Assembly: GCF_012932495.1 (NCBI RefSeq)
Contig: NZ_JABCNG010000003.1
Location: forward strand, 372,001 to 436,000
Source: Novosphingobium sp. SG919
GTDB lineage: Bacteria; Pseudomonadota; Alphaproteobacteria; Sphingomonadales; Sphingomonadaceae
Direction: 5' to 3'
DNA: 64,000 nucleotides
Numbering within the stretch: position 1 is the stretch's first letter; each line of letters starts with the position of its first letter. The notes beneath the pieces are model-generated. The model had not been told where the DNA came from, searched no databases, and was given only the letters and a program-made list of their open reading frames with translations. This document shows, in pieces, positions 1-8,108 of this stretch. The position numbers and the translations under genes were made by a program.

Positions 1-105
1 CACCGGCGAATGGAACACGGCATCTTCGGCCACGAGTTCGGCCAACAAGTCCTGCGGGCATCCGGCCAGCATCGCGCGGTGCCAAGCGGCCAATCCAAGC
101 TGCAT
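1..105 (-). CDS. NTF2/SnoaL-like protein, N-terminal fragment cut by window edge
   Basis: Only the first 35 codons are present; the rest lies before base 1. The start ATG (105-103) has a good ribosome binding site, AGGGGAG, eight bases upstream. The visible residues (MQLGLAAWHRAM, then LVAEDAVFHSPV) resemble the opening helix and first strand of the NTF2-like/SnoaL fold, where a helix is followed by a 'DAVFHSPV' type strand lining the pocket. Catalytic function cannot be inferred from this much. It is divergent from the mnmE block, with a parS site between. Confidence 0.55.
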   Translation of the reverse strand, partial: MQLGLAAWHRAMLAGCPQDLLAELVAEDAVFHSPV

Positions 106-158
106 GATCTGTCTCCCCTGCAAGAAGGGCCATCGCGCGGTCATCGCCGTGCCCTTCG

Positions 159-174
159 TGTTCCACGTGAAACA
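159..174. promoter_or_regulatory. parS centromere site 1
   Basis: The sequence TGTTCCACGTGAAACA matches the near-palindromic 16 bp ParB-binding parS consensus (TGTTNCACGTGNAACA). It lies in the intergenic gap between the divergent NTF2-like gene and the small protein gene at 313, about 5.2 kb from parB. It is intact at every consensus position. Confidence 0.93.
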
Positions 175-312
175 ACGCCCGTGCTGGCGCATTGATCCGT
201 CGCAACGGCGTTGATCGATGCGCTTGCCAATTCGGTGGATCTCCCGCTTGGCGCGCCGCTGCGACTATGACACCTTTGCCGCACAAGCGTGACACGTTCG
301 GAGAGCCCAGCC

Positions 313-582
313 ATGAAAGTGAATGTCGAAATCGAATGCAGCCCGGAGGAAGCCCGGCGCTTTCTGGGCCTGCCCGATGTGTCGCGCGCCAACGATGTCT
401 ATGTCGATGCCTTGGCCAAGGCGATGCAGGGCGTGAGCAGCGTCGACCAGTTGCAGGGCTATGCCAAGCAACTCGCGCCGATGGGCGAAATGGGCCTCAA
501 GCTGTTCCAGCAATTCATGGAACAGGGTGCCGGCGCCGCAATGGCTGGTTTCAAGGCGGGCATGAGCGGCGACAAGAAGTAG
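313..582 (+). CDS. small conserved protein, DUF6489-like
   Basis: An 89-residue soluble protein with no signal peptide, membrane segment or cysteine-rich motif. It starts MKVNVEIECSPEEARRFLGL, a strand followed by an acidic helix, and ends in a Met/Gly-rich helix. It resembles a small family (DUF6489) that I associate with sphingomonads next to mnmE; that assignment is from memory and the function is unknown. The ATG at 313 was chosen over the in-frame GTG at 289 because GGAG lies about nine bases upstream and the protein begins directly with the conserved strand. mnmE follows 33 bp downstream on the same strand, so the two are probably co-transcribed. Confidence 0.8.
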   Translation: MKVNVEIECSPEEARRFLGLPDVSRANDVYVDALAKAMQGVSSVDQLQGYAKQLAPMGEMGLKLFQQFMEQGAGAAMAGFKAGMSGDKK

Positions 583-615
583 GCGTGCCTTCTGCCGCGT
601 GATAAGCGGCGCGGC

Positions 616-1920
616 ATGAGCGAGAACTCTACCATATTCGCCCTCAGTTCCGGGGCACCGCCGGCTGGCATCGCCGTGGTGCGGGTCAGCGGGCCACAGG
701 CTGGTGCTGCACTCGTGGCACTTTCGGGCAAGCTGCCCAGCCCACGCCGGGCAACCTTTCGCCGGCTGGTCGATCCCATCGACGGCAGCCTGCTCGATGC
801 GACCATGGTGCTCTGGCTGCCTGGCCCACAGACGGCAACCGGGGAAGACAGTGCCGAGCTTCACCTCCACGGCGGGCGGGCTGTGGTTGGTGCCGTGCTT
901 GCAGCGCTGGGCCGCCTGCCGGGGTTGCGTGGTGCGCAGGCGGGAGAGTTCACCCGGCGCGCGTTTCTCAACGGGCGGATCGACCTGAACGAGGCCGAGG
1001 GCCTGGCCGACCTGCTCAGTGCCGAAACCGAATTGCAGCGACGCAGCGCTTTGGCCATGGCCGATGGCGCGCTGTCGCGTCGGGTGGAGGATTGGCGCCA
1101 GGGCGTGCTCACGCTGTCGGCCCAGCTTGAAGCGCTGCTCGACTTTTCTGACGAGGATGACGTGGGGGAAGGGGGCGCGCTACTGCCGGCGGGCTTCGGC
1201 GATCGCACCGCCGACCTCGCCACCCGTATCGCAGCCTGGCTTGATCGGCCGCGCGCCGAACCGCTGCGCGAAGGCTTTCGCGTGGTGCTGGCCGGGCCGC
1301 CCAATGCTGGCAAGTCCACCTTGTTCAACGCGCTGGTGGAATCCGAAGCGGCGATCACCGCCGCCGAGCCCGGCACCACGCGCGACGTGTTGACCCGCAG
1401 CGTCGCCATCGATGGTGTGCCGTTTACGTTTGCCGACACCGCCGGCCTGCGTGAGGAAGGCGCGGGTGAGATCGAACGGATCGGCATCGCGCGTGCCCGT
1501 GCGGAAGCGGCGAAGGCCGACCTTATCCTGTGGCTCGGTCCCGAGGGGGAAGGGCCGCAGGGCCTGGCATTGTGGGAACTGGCCGCCCGCGCCGACGATC
1601 CTGCCGCCTCCGCCAAGGCCAGCCCCCGCCATCGCCTGTCCGCCCATACCGGCGAAGGCGTCGACGCGCTGCGCCGCGATCTGGTCGCCCACGCGCGTGC
1701 GAGCCTGCCCGCGCCGGGGGAAGCAGCGTTGAATGCGCGCCAGCACGATCTTCTTGTGCAAGTTCATGCGGCGCTCACCGCCGCGCGGGATGAACACGAT
1801 CCTCTCCTGGCGGCAGAACAACTGCGCCTGGCCCGCCGCGCGCTCGATGCGCTCACCGGGCGGGCCGGGACCGAGGACATGCTCGATGCGCTGTTCGGTC
1901 GGTTCTGCATCGGCAAGTGA
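616..1920 (+). CDS. mnmE: tRNA uridine-5-carboxymethylaminomethyl(34) synthesis GTPase MnmE
   Basis: With MnmG, MnmE installs the cmnm5 group on wobble uridine 34 of several tRNAs in the cytoplasm. The N-terminal folate-binding domain covers about residues 1-115 and a helical domain follows. The inserted G domain begins with P-loop GPPNAGKS (227-234), then TTRD (254-257, switch I) and DTAG (274-277, G3). The protein ends in the hallmark FCIGK, whose cysteine is conserved. The length of 434 is slightly short because the G4/G5 part of the G domain is compact: the usual NKxD specificity motif is not recognisable and the nearest match is ARADD around 324-328. It sits upstream of its partner mnmG, separated by an inverted repeat and a parS site. 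Confidence 0.97.
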   Translation: MSENSTIFALSSGAPPAGIAVVRVSGPQAGAALVALSGKLPSPRRATFRRLVDPIDGSLLDATMVLWLPGPQTATGEDSAELHLHGGRAVVGAVLAALGRLPGLRGAQAGEFTRRAFLNGRIDLNEAEGLADLLSAETELQRRSALAMADGALSRRVEDWRQGVLTLSAQLEALLDFSDEDDVGEGGALLPAGFGDRTADLATRIAAWLDRPRAEPLREGFRVVLAGPPNAGKSTLFNALVESEAAITAAEPGTTRDVLTRSVAIDGVPFTFADTAGLREEGAGEIERIGIARARAEAAKADLILWLGPEGEGPQGLALWELAARADDPAASAKASPRHRLSAHTGEGVDALRRDLVAHARASLPAPGEAALNARQHDLLVQVHAALTAARDEHDPLLAAEQLRLARRALDALTGRAGTEDMLDALFGRFCIGK

Positions 1921-1937
1921 GGCGGTGGCGCAGGGGC

Positions 1938-2011
1938 TTCGACAAGCTCAGCCCGAACGGGGTTCGGGGAAATTCTACCCTTTCCCTCCGTTCGCCCGGA
2001 GCCTGTCGAAA
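1938..2011. repeat. inverted pair of a dispersed 'TTCGACAAGCTCAG' palindromic repeat
   Basis: The left arm TTCGACAAGCTCAGCCCGAA (from 1938) and the right arm from CCGTTCGCCCGGAGCCTGTC (1989) to 2011 are imperfect inverted copies of each other, about 23 bp each, around a 28 bp AT-richer spacer. This motif is familiar as a REP-like dispersed element in high-GC proteobacteria. It lies between mnmE and the next parS site and could form a hairpin in a readthrough transcript. No second copy was found in the window. Confidence 0.6.
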
Positions 2012-2034
2012 GGGCACCAGACCGAGCCCGACAT

Positions 2035-2050
2035 TGTTCCACGTGAAACA
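2035..2050. promoter_or_regulatory. parS centromere site 2
   Basis: A second perfect copy of TGTTCCACGTGAAACA. It sits between the inverted repeat and the mnmG start, 41 bp upstream of the ATG, where ParB loading would cover the mnmG 5' leader. Confidence 0.93.
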
Positions 2051-2090
2051 CAAGTTTGACCCCAGCCACGCAGAGCGTTAGGGCAGGGGC

Positions 2091-3944
2091 ATGCATTCCT
2101 TCGATATCATCGTGGTCGGCGGCGGTCATGCCGGCGTCGAGGCGGCTTGCGTGGCTGCCCGGATGGGCGCGCGCACCGCGTTGGTGAGCTTCGATCCTGA
2201 CAAGATCGGGGCGATGAGCTGCAATCCGGCGATCGGCGGGCTGGGCAAGGGACACCTGGTGCGCGAAGTTGACGCCTTCGATGGCGTCATCGCGCGGGCG
2301 GCCGATGCCGGGGCGATTCACTATCGCATGCTCAATCGATCGAAGGGCAGCGCCGTGCAGGGGCCGCGCGTACAGGCGGACCGCAAGCGATTCAAGGCCG
2401 CGGTCCAGGCCGTGGTCAACAACCAGCAAGGCCTTACCGTCGTGGCGGGAGAGGCCGCGGCGCTCCGCCTGGTTGGCGGTAACGTAACGGGCGTTACGTT
2501 ATCAAATGGGTCCATTTTGGATGGATCGGCCGTCGTGCTGTGCACGGGCACGTTCCTGGGCGCCCGTCTGTTTCGCGGCGAGGAACGGATGGAGGGGGGG
2601 CGCATCGGCGAAGACGCTGCCCATCGGCTGGCCGCACAATTGCGTGATGCCGCCTTGCCGATGGCGCGGCTCAAGACCGGAACGCCACCCCGCCTCGACG
2701 GCCGAACGATCGATTGGTCGCGGCTGGAGGAACAGCACAGTGACGCCGATCCCTGGACGATGTCGCCGCTCAGCACAACGCGCCCGCTGCCGCAGATTTT
2801 TTGCGGTATCAGCCGCACCAATGCCGGCACGCATGATATCATTCGCGGCGGGCTGGATCGTTCGCCTTTGTTCACCGGCGCGATCGGTGCACGCGGCCCG
2901 CGCTATTGCCCGTCGATCGAGGACAAGATCCACCGCTTCGCCGACCGCGACAGCCACCAGGTATTTCTGGAACCGGAGGGGCTGGATGACCATCTCGTCT
3001 ATCCCAATGGGCTGTCCACTTCGCTGCCGGCCGATGTGCAACTGGCGATGATGCGTTCGATGGAGGGGTTGGAGCAGGTGGAGATCGTCGTGCCCGGCTA
3101 TGCCGTGGAGTACGATCACATCGATCCGCGCGCCTTGCGGCCCAGCCTGGAGGTGCGTGCGATGCCCGGCCTCTATTGCGCCGGGCAGATCAACGGCACC
3201 ACCGGTTACGAGGAAGCGGCCGCGCAAGGGCTGGTGGCCGGGATGCATGCGGCGGCGGCGGTGCTGGGCACGGCGCCTGCGCAGCTTGATCGCGGGTCCA
3301 GCTATATGGCGGTGATGATCGATGACCTGACGCTGCATGGCGTCAGCGAGCCCTATCGCATGCTCACCGCGCGGGCCGAATATCGCCTGCGCCTGCGCGC
3401 CAACAATGCCACTACCCGTTTGACGCCATTGGCGCTGGCGGCGGGCTGTGTTGGACCGGAGCGCCGCGCCTGGTTCGAGCGGCGTCTTGACGCGCGCGGG
3501 CAACTGGAAGCGGCGCTGGCGCAGGAGACCACGCCCAGCGAAATGGCAAGGGCTGGTCTGGCCGTGCGTGCCGATGGTGCGCGGCGCAGCCTGATGGAAT
3601 GGCTGCGCTTCCCCGAAGTCAACCTGGCGGATCTGACGCCATGGCTGGGTGACGCCATGCCCGCCGATGCCTTGCTGGTGGAAGAGGTCGAGGAAGACGC
3701 CGCCTATGCCCCCTATCTGGCGCGACAGGAGGCCGAGCTGCGTGACTTGCGCGCCAACGAGAACGTGCCGCTGGGGGAGGGCTTTCCCTATGCCCAAGTG
3801 CCGGGGCTTTCCGCCGAGATGGTCGAGCGGCTGAGCGCGGCCCAGCCCGAGACGCTCGCGGCAGCCGGGCGGCTGGCCGGGATTACCCCGGCGGCGCTTG
3901 CCAGCCTGCTGGTTCACGCGCGCCGTCGCATGGTGGCGGCATGA
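2091..3944 (+). CDS. mnmG: tRNA uridine-5-carboxymethylaminomethyl(34) synthesis FAD enzyme MnmG
   Basis: The FAD-dependent partner of MnmE in wobble-uridine modification. The Rossmann dinucleotide motif GGGHAG occupies residues 10-15 and is followed by the family signature [20 protein letters not shown]. Further on, [10 protein letters not shown] and [13 protein letters not shown] are diagnostic for MnmG. The C-terminal helical domain, which binds MnmE and tRNA, is complete, and the 617-residue length is normal. The last four bases overlap the rsmG start (ATGA), indicating translational coupling. The mnmG-rsmG-parA-parB order is conserved next to many alphaproteobacterial replication origins. 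Confidence 0.98.
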   Translation: MHSFDIIVVGGGHAGVEAACVAARMGARTALVSFDPDKIGAMSCNPAIGGLGKGHLVREVDAFDGVIARAADAGAIHYRMLNRSKGSAVQGPRVQADRKRFKAAVQAVVNNQQGLTVVAGEAAALRLVGGNVTGVTLSNGSILDGSAVVLCTGTFLGARLFRGEERMEGGRIGEDAAHRLAAQLRDAALPMARLKTGTPPRLDGRTIDWSRLEEQHSDADPWTMSPLSTTRPLPQIFCGISRTNAGTHDIIRGGLDRSPLFTGAIGARGPRYCPSIEDKIHRFADRDSHQVFLEPEGLDDHLVYPNGLSTSLPADVQLAMMRSMEGLEQVEIVVPGYAVEYDHIDPRALRPSLEVRAMPGLYCAGQINGTTGYEEAAAQGLVAGMHAAAAVLGTAPAQLDRGSSYMAVMIDDLTLHGVSEPYRMLTARAEYRLRLRANNATTRLTPLALAAGCVGPERRAWFERRLDARGQLEAALAQETTPSEMARAGLAVRADGARRSLMEWLRFPEVNLADLTPWLGDAMPADALLVEEVEEDAAYAPYLARQEAELRDLRANENVPLGEGFPYAQVPGLSAEMVERLSAAQPETLAAAGRLAGITPAALASLLVHARRRMVAA

Positions 3945-4636
3945 CCGTCTCGATCACGAGCGAGGCCGAGGCGCAGGATTGGCTGCGCCAGACGCTGGGC
4001 GCCGATGACGCCACCATGGCGCGCCTGGCGCGGCTGGTCGATCTGCTGGTGGAAGAGAACGAGCGCCAGAACCTGATCGCACGGGGCACGATCCCGATGG
4101 TGTGGCAGCGCCACATTGTCGACAGCGCGCAGCTGCTCGCTGTTCCACGTGAAACATTGCCCGCTGGTTCTTGGTTGGATCTGGGCACGGGTGCCGGCTT
4201 TCCCGGGCTGGTGATCGCTGCGCTGCAGCCCGAACGTCCGGTCACGCTGGTCGATTCGCGCCGGCTGCGCACTGAGTGGCTGTCGCGCGCGGTGCAAGCC
4301 TTGGGGCTGAATCGGGTGCAGGTCGTGCTGGCGCGGGTGGAAGACTTGCCCGATCAAGCCCATGCGGTGCTTTCCGCGCGCGCATTTGCGCCGCTTGACA
4401 AGTTGCTGACGATTTCCGCGCGTTTTTCCACACCGGAAACGGTTTGGTTGCTGCCAAAAGGGGCGAAGGCCGCGCAAGAATTGGCTATACTGCCCCAAAC
4501 CTGGCGCCATGTGTTTCACGTGGAACAATCGCTGACCGATCCCGCCGCCGGTGTGATCGCCGGCCGCTTGCTGGGTGGCCATCCCCCGAAGCCTGCCCAT
4601 GCGGGTGGTGCTTCCCAACGAGGCTCCCGTCGATGA
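3941..4636 (+). CDS. rsmG: 16S rRNA (guanine527-N7)-methyltransferase RsmG
   Basis: It methylates G527 of 16S rRNA using S-adenosylmethionine. The SAM-binding motif [13 protein letters not shown] lies at about 79-91, preceded by [10 protein letters not shown] and RHIVDS, both typical of RsmG/GidB. At 231 residues it is about 20 longer than usual because of a low-complexity tail ([18 protein letters not shown]) that reads into the parA start; the tail looks unconserved. Start and stop both overlap neighbours (ATGA with mnmG and with parA), so mnmG-rsmG-parA-parB are translationally coupled. Two parS sites are embedded in the coding sequence, encoding VPRET at about 68-72 and FHVEQ near 191-195. 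Confidence 0.96.
   Translation: MTVSITSEAEAQDWLRQTLGADDATMARLARLVDLLVEENERQNLIARGTIPMVWQRHIVDSAQLLAVPRETLPAGSWLDLGTGAGFPGLVIAALQPERPVTLVDSRRLRTEWLSRAVQALGLNRVQVVLARVEDLPDQAHAVLSARAFAPLDKLLTISARFSTPETVWLLPKGAKAAQELAILPQTWRHVFHVEQSLTDPAAGVIAGRLLGGHPPKPAHAGGASQRGSRR
4141..4156. promoter_or_regulatory. parS centromere site 3, inside rsmG
   Basis: A perfect TGTTCCACGTGAAACA within the rsmG coding frame. Having the site inside a conserved enzyme gene means the codons are constrained by ParB binding as well as by the protein. Confidence 0.93.
4512..4527. promoter_or_regulatory. parS centromere site 4, inside rsmG
   Basis: TGTTTCACGTGGAACA, the same consensus in the opposite orientation relative to sites 1-3. 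It lies near the 3' end of rsmG, 106 bp upstream of parA. Confidence 0.93.
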
Positions 4637-5409
4637 TCACGATCGCCATTGCGAATCAGAAGGGCGGGGTGGGCAAGACCACCACTGCTATCAATATCGC
4701 CACGGCCCTGGCTGCTACGGGCTGGAAAGTGCTGCTGGTCGATCTCGATCCCCAGGGCAACGCATCCACCGGCATCGGCCTCAACGCCGCGGATCGGGAG
4801 CGGTCTTCCTATGACATGCTGATCGACGGCGCAGGGGTGGCCGAGTGCGCCGTGCCCACGCGTATTCCCGGGCTGGATATCATTCCTGCCACGGTGGATC
4901 TGTCGGGCGCGGAAGTGGAACTGGTCAGCGTGGACGATCGCACCGGCCGCCTGCGCGCCGCGCTTTACCGCGATACCCAGCACGAAATCTGCCTGATCGA
5001 TTGCCCGCCCAGCCTTGGCTTGCTGACGCTCAACGCCATGGCTGCGGCCGATAGCCTGCTGGTTCCGCTGCAGTGCGAATTCTTCGCGCTGGAAGGGCTT
5101 AGCCAGCTTTTGCAGACTGTGGAGCGCGTGCAGGAACGCTTCAATCCCGATCTGGGCATCCTGGGCATCGTGCTCACCATGTACGACCGGCGCAACCGCC
5201 TGACCGACCAGGTGGCCGATGATGTACGATCGTGCCTGCGTGATCTGGTGTTCGAATCGGTGATCCCCCGCAACGTGCGCCTGTCCGAGGCGCCCAGCCA
5301 TGGGCTGCCGGCGTTGATCTATGACCATGCCTGCTCGGGGTCGCAGGCTTACATGAAACTGGCGCGCGAGCTGATCGGGCGCCTGCCGGAACGGAGGAAG
5401 GCGGCATGA
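4633..5409 (+). CDS. parA: chromosome partitioning ATPase ParA
   Basis: A Walker-type ATPase that forms the nucleoid-bound gradient moving ParB-parS complexes. The deviant Walker A KGGVGKTT occupies residues 10-17 and carries the signature lysine of the MinD/ParA class. LLVDLDPQGNAS follows at about 35-46, and the Walker B-like stretch LIDCPPSLGLLT is clear. The N-terminus is short with no helix-turn-helix, as in chromosomal (Soj-like) ParA. The ATG at 4633 was chosen because the protein begins exactly at the first strand and the ATGA overlap with rsmG is conserved in style; reading further upstream would only translate rsmG in another frame. Length 258. Confidence 0.98.
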   Translation: MITIAIANQKGGVGKTTTAINIATALAATGWKVLLVDLDPQGNASTGIGLNAADRERSSYDMLIDGAGVAECAVPTRIPGLDIIPATVDLSGAEVELVSVDDRTGRLRAALYRDTQHEICLIDCPPSLGLLTLNAMAAADSLLVPLQCEFFALEGLSQLLQTVERVQERFNPDLGILGIVLTMYDRRNRLTDQVADDVRSCLRDLVFESVIPRNVRLSEAPSHGLPALIYDHACSGSQAYMKLARELIGRLPERRKAA

Positions 5410-6368
5410 GCGGCGAAGAGGGCGTCAAGGCACCGGTAAAGCGCGCCGCACTTGGCCGGGGGCTGGGCGCCTTGCTGGGCGAGACCCGGCGCGAGGAGTC
5501 GCTTGTCCGTCCGACGGCACCGGCCAGCAACGGGGCAGGGGCTTCCGCTGCGGCACCGGCTCGTGCCACCACGGGCGTGGCGCTGCTGTCCGTTGCGGAA
5601 ATCGAGCCGCACCCCGATCAGCCGCGCCGCCATTTCGACGAGGAAGCGCTGGACGAACTGGCGCAATCCATTGCCGCGCGCGGGGTGATCCAGCCGGTGA
5701 TCGTCCGCCCGATTGCCGGGGGGCGCTATCAACTGGTGGCCGGCGAACGCCGCTGGCGCGCTGCGCAGCGTGCCCGCGTGCACGAAATTCCCGCGATTGT
5801 GCGCCAGCTGGACGAGCGAGAAGTGACCGCGCTGGCCCTCATCGAAAACCTCCAGCGCGAAGACCTCAATCCGGTGGAAGAGGCCCGCGCCTATCAGCGC
5901 CTGTCCGACAACGACGGGCTGACCCAGCAGGAAATCGCCCGCTTCGTCGACAAGTCGCGCAGCCATGTGGCCAACCTCATGCGCCTGTTGTCGCTGCCCG
6001 AAGAAGTGCTCGACATGGTGCAGCGCGATGACCTGTCGATGGGCCATGCGCGTGCGCTGGCCGTGCTGCCCGATCCGCTGCCGCTGGCGCAGGAAATCGT
6101 GGCGAAGGGCCTTTCGGTGCGCGATGCCGAACGCATGGCCAAGCGCGCGACAAAGCCCGAGGCAGGCCCCCGCCGCGCCCGCGCCGAACGCGATCCTTCC
6201 GACAGCGCCGATATCGCTGCGGTCCAGGCCCATGTGGAGGAATTCCTGGGCCTGAAAGTGACGATCAACGCCGATACCGATCCGCGCACGGGCAGCGTGG
6301 TGATCCGTTACAAGACGCTCGACCAGCTTGACCTGATCTGCCAGCGGCTGACCGGCGGGGCGATCTGA
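5406..6368 (+). CDS. parB: chromosome partitioning CTPase/DNA-binding protein ParB
   Basis: ParB binds the parS sites listed here, spreads as a CTP-dependent clamp and activates ParA. The N-terminus has the ParA-interacting basic stretch KRAALGRGLGALLGE (12-26), followed by an Ala/Ser-rich linker. The CTP-binding core includes HPDQPRR (69-75), GERRWRAA (113-120) and ENLQREDLNP (147-156). A helix-turn-helix lies at about 170-195 (LTQQEIARFVDKSRSHVANL). The C-terminal dimerisation domain ends in LDQLDLICQRL. It overlaps parA by four bases. At 320 residues it is complete. Confidence 0.98.
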   Translation: MSGEEGVKAPVKRAALGRGLGALLGETRREESLVRPTAPASNGAGASAAAPARATTGVALLSVAEIEPHPDQPRRHFDEEALDELAQSIAARGVIQPVIVRPIAGGRYQLVAGERRWRAAQRARVHEIPAIVRQLDEREVTALALIENLQREDLNPVEEARAYQRLSDNDGLTQQEIARFVDKSRSHVANLMRLLSLPEEVLDMVQRDDLSMGHARALAVLPDPLPLAQEIVAKGLSVRDAERMAKRATKPEAGPRRARAERDPSDSADIAAVQAHVEEFLGLKVTINADTDPRTGSVVIRYKTLDQLDLICQRLTGGAI

Positions 6369-6496
6369 TCCTGCGGTGATCGTTGTGGTCATGCGGAATT
6401 TTGCAACGCTGCGTCGATTTCATTGTGTTTGATTGCACAGGATGAAACCTTCAGGTTCGTATGGTGAACTGCCATCGAACCGGAAGGCCATCCTGC

Positions 6497-7552
6497 ATGG
6501 GGCTGCTGCGGCCATTGATCGGGCGGCGTGGTGCTGCCCTTCTGCTGGGCTTGTGCCTGGCTCTGGCGGGGAATGCGGGGGCGGCACAAACGCCATCGTT
6601 CGCGTCCCCCGAAAAGATCATCATGGATGCCGATTTCGGCATCGACGATGCCATGGCGCTGATCCTGCTGGCACGGCGGCCGGATGTGCAGTTGCTGGGC
6701 GTCACCACCGTCTTCGGCAATGCGCAGATTGCCGATACCACGCGCAATGCGTTGTTCCTGAAAGACTATCTGGGCTTTTCCGCGCCGATCGCGCGCGGCG
6801 CCGCCAAGCCGCTGATCGGCCCCACGCCACCGCCGCCAGCCTGGATTCACGGCGCCAACGGCCTGGGCAACTATGCCATGCCCGCGCCCCATGCGGCGCT
6901 CGATCCACGCAGCGCGCCGCAACTGATCATCGATGTGGTGCGGTCCCACCCCGGCGAAGTGACGATCCTGGCGGTGGGCCGCCTTACCAACTTGGCCGCG
7001 GCACTGGCCATGGCGCCGGATCTGCTGCGCCTGGCCAAGCGCGTGGTGATCATGGGCGGCGCCTTTGGCTATAATTACCAGGGCGCGCGGCAGGGCGCCA
7101 ATCCGTTCACGGTGGCAGAGGCCAATATCGGCGGCGATCCCGAAGCGGCCGATGCAGTGATCAACGCGGGCTGGCCGGTCACGCTGGTGCCGCTCGACGT
7201 CACGATCCGCACCGTGATGGACCGCGCTTACCTTGACGCGCTATCGGGCCAGGATGGCGCGCTGATCCGCGCGATCACCCGGCAAACCTATCTCAGCCCC
7301 CAGGGCACCATGCCCGTGCACGATTCCAGCGCGGTGTTCTATGCCTTGCGCCCGGCGGCCTATGTCACGGTGGAAGGCGTGGTGCGGGTGGAGCCGAGCG
7401 GCGGGCCAGGCGCGGGTGTGACGCTGATGGAACCGCCCGGCAGCACCGATGCCGGCTTTGCCGGGCATGGCGCGATCAAGGTGGCCACGGGCGTGGACGT
7501 ACCCGCCGTGCTGGCCTTCTATGCCCAAACCTTGCGCGAAGGCGGGCACTGA
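6497..7552 (+). CDS. exported nucleoside hydrolase (IunH family)
   Basis: It hydrolyses the N-glycosidic bond of ribonucleosides, releasing ribose and base. The calcium-binding motif DADFGIDD (44-51) matches the family DxDxxxDD with Phe where Pro is usual; NLAAALAMAP and the late VHDSSAVFY Asp region are also family features. The first 30 residues form a signal peptide (RRG, a leucine-rich core, then NAGAA), so the enzyme should act in the periplasm, unlike cytosolic IunH. The start at 6497 has GGAAGG nine bases upstream; an in-frame upstream ATG at 6461 has no such site. No transporter or base-salvage gene adjoins it. It runs convergent to the next gene with a 4 bp gap. Confidence 0.88.
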   Translation: MGLLRPLIGRRGAALLLGLCLALAGNAGAAQTPSFASPEKIIMDADFGIDDAMALILLARRPDVQLLGVTTVFGNAQIADTTRNALFLKDYLGFSAPIARGAAKPLIGPTPPPPAWIHGANGLGNYAMPAPHAALDPRSAPQLIIDVVRSHPGEVTILAVGRLTNLAAALAMAPDLLRLAKRVVIMGGAFGYNYQGARQGANPFTVAEANIGGDPEAADAVINAGWPVTLVPLDVTIRTVMDRAYLDALSGQDGALIRAITRQTYLSPQGTMPVHDSSAVFYALRPAAYVTVEGVVRVEPSGGPGAGVTLMEPPGSTDAGFAGHGAIKVATGVDVPAVLAFYAQTLREGGH

Positions 7553-7556
7553 GAGA

Positions 7557-8036
7557 TCAGATGGCGTCGGCCAGGATCGCTGCCAGCGTCTCGATCCCGC
7601 GCGCGTCCGCCTCGTCGAAGCGGGCGATGGTCGGGCTGTCGAGATCGATCACCCCGATCACCGCGCCATCGCGCTTGATCGGCACCACCAGTTCCGAGGC
7701 GCTGGCCGCGTCGCAGGCGATGTGGCCGGGAAACGCGTGCACATCGGCCACCAGCTGCGTTTCGCCGGTTGCGGCGGCGGCGCCGCACACGCCCTGGCCC
7801 AGCGGAATGCGGATGCAGGCGGGCTTGCCTGCGAACGGCCCCAGCACCAGCGTATCGCCCACCAGGCGATAGAACCCGGTCCAGTTGCAATCGGGCAGCG
7901 CCAGGGCGAGCAGCGCGGCGACATTGGCCATGTTGGCCACGCCATCGCTTTCGCCATGGATCAGCCCGCGTGCGGCGGCGGCCAGATCGGCATAGAGCGT
8001 GGGCTTGTCGGCGGCATCAAAATGAAAATCGTACAT
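7557..8036 (-). CDS. msrC: free methionine-(R)-sulfoxide reductase, GAF domain
   Basis: It reduces free methionine-R-sulfoxide with thioredoxin. The single GAF domain spans almost all 159 residues and carries the family signatures NWTGFYR (51-57), GPFAGKPAC (66-74), GQGVCG (80-85) and FPGHIACD (102-109). Cysteines 74, 84 and 108 have exactly the 10 and 24 residue spacing of the resolving and catalytic cysteines in characterised fRMsr enzymes, so the enzyme should be active. Cys108 is the expected nucleophile. It is a stand-alone gene, convergent with the nucleoside hydrolase and divergent from the membrane protein at 8109. Confidence 0.93.
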   Translation of the reverse strand: MYDFHFDAADKPTLYADLAAAARGLIHGESDGVANMANVAALLALALPDCNWTGFYRLVGDTLVLGPFAGKPACIRIPLGQGVCGAAAATGETQLVADVHAFPGHIACDAASASELVVPIKRDGAVIGVIDLDSPTIARFDEADARGIETLAAILADAI

Positions 8037-8108
8037 GGCCTTGGTCTCTAGCCGATTTCCCGCAAGCTGTCATTGCAGCGAAGCGCTGGCCGCCCTAGTT
8101 TGCAGCCC

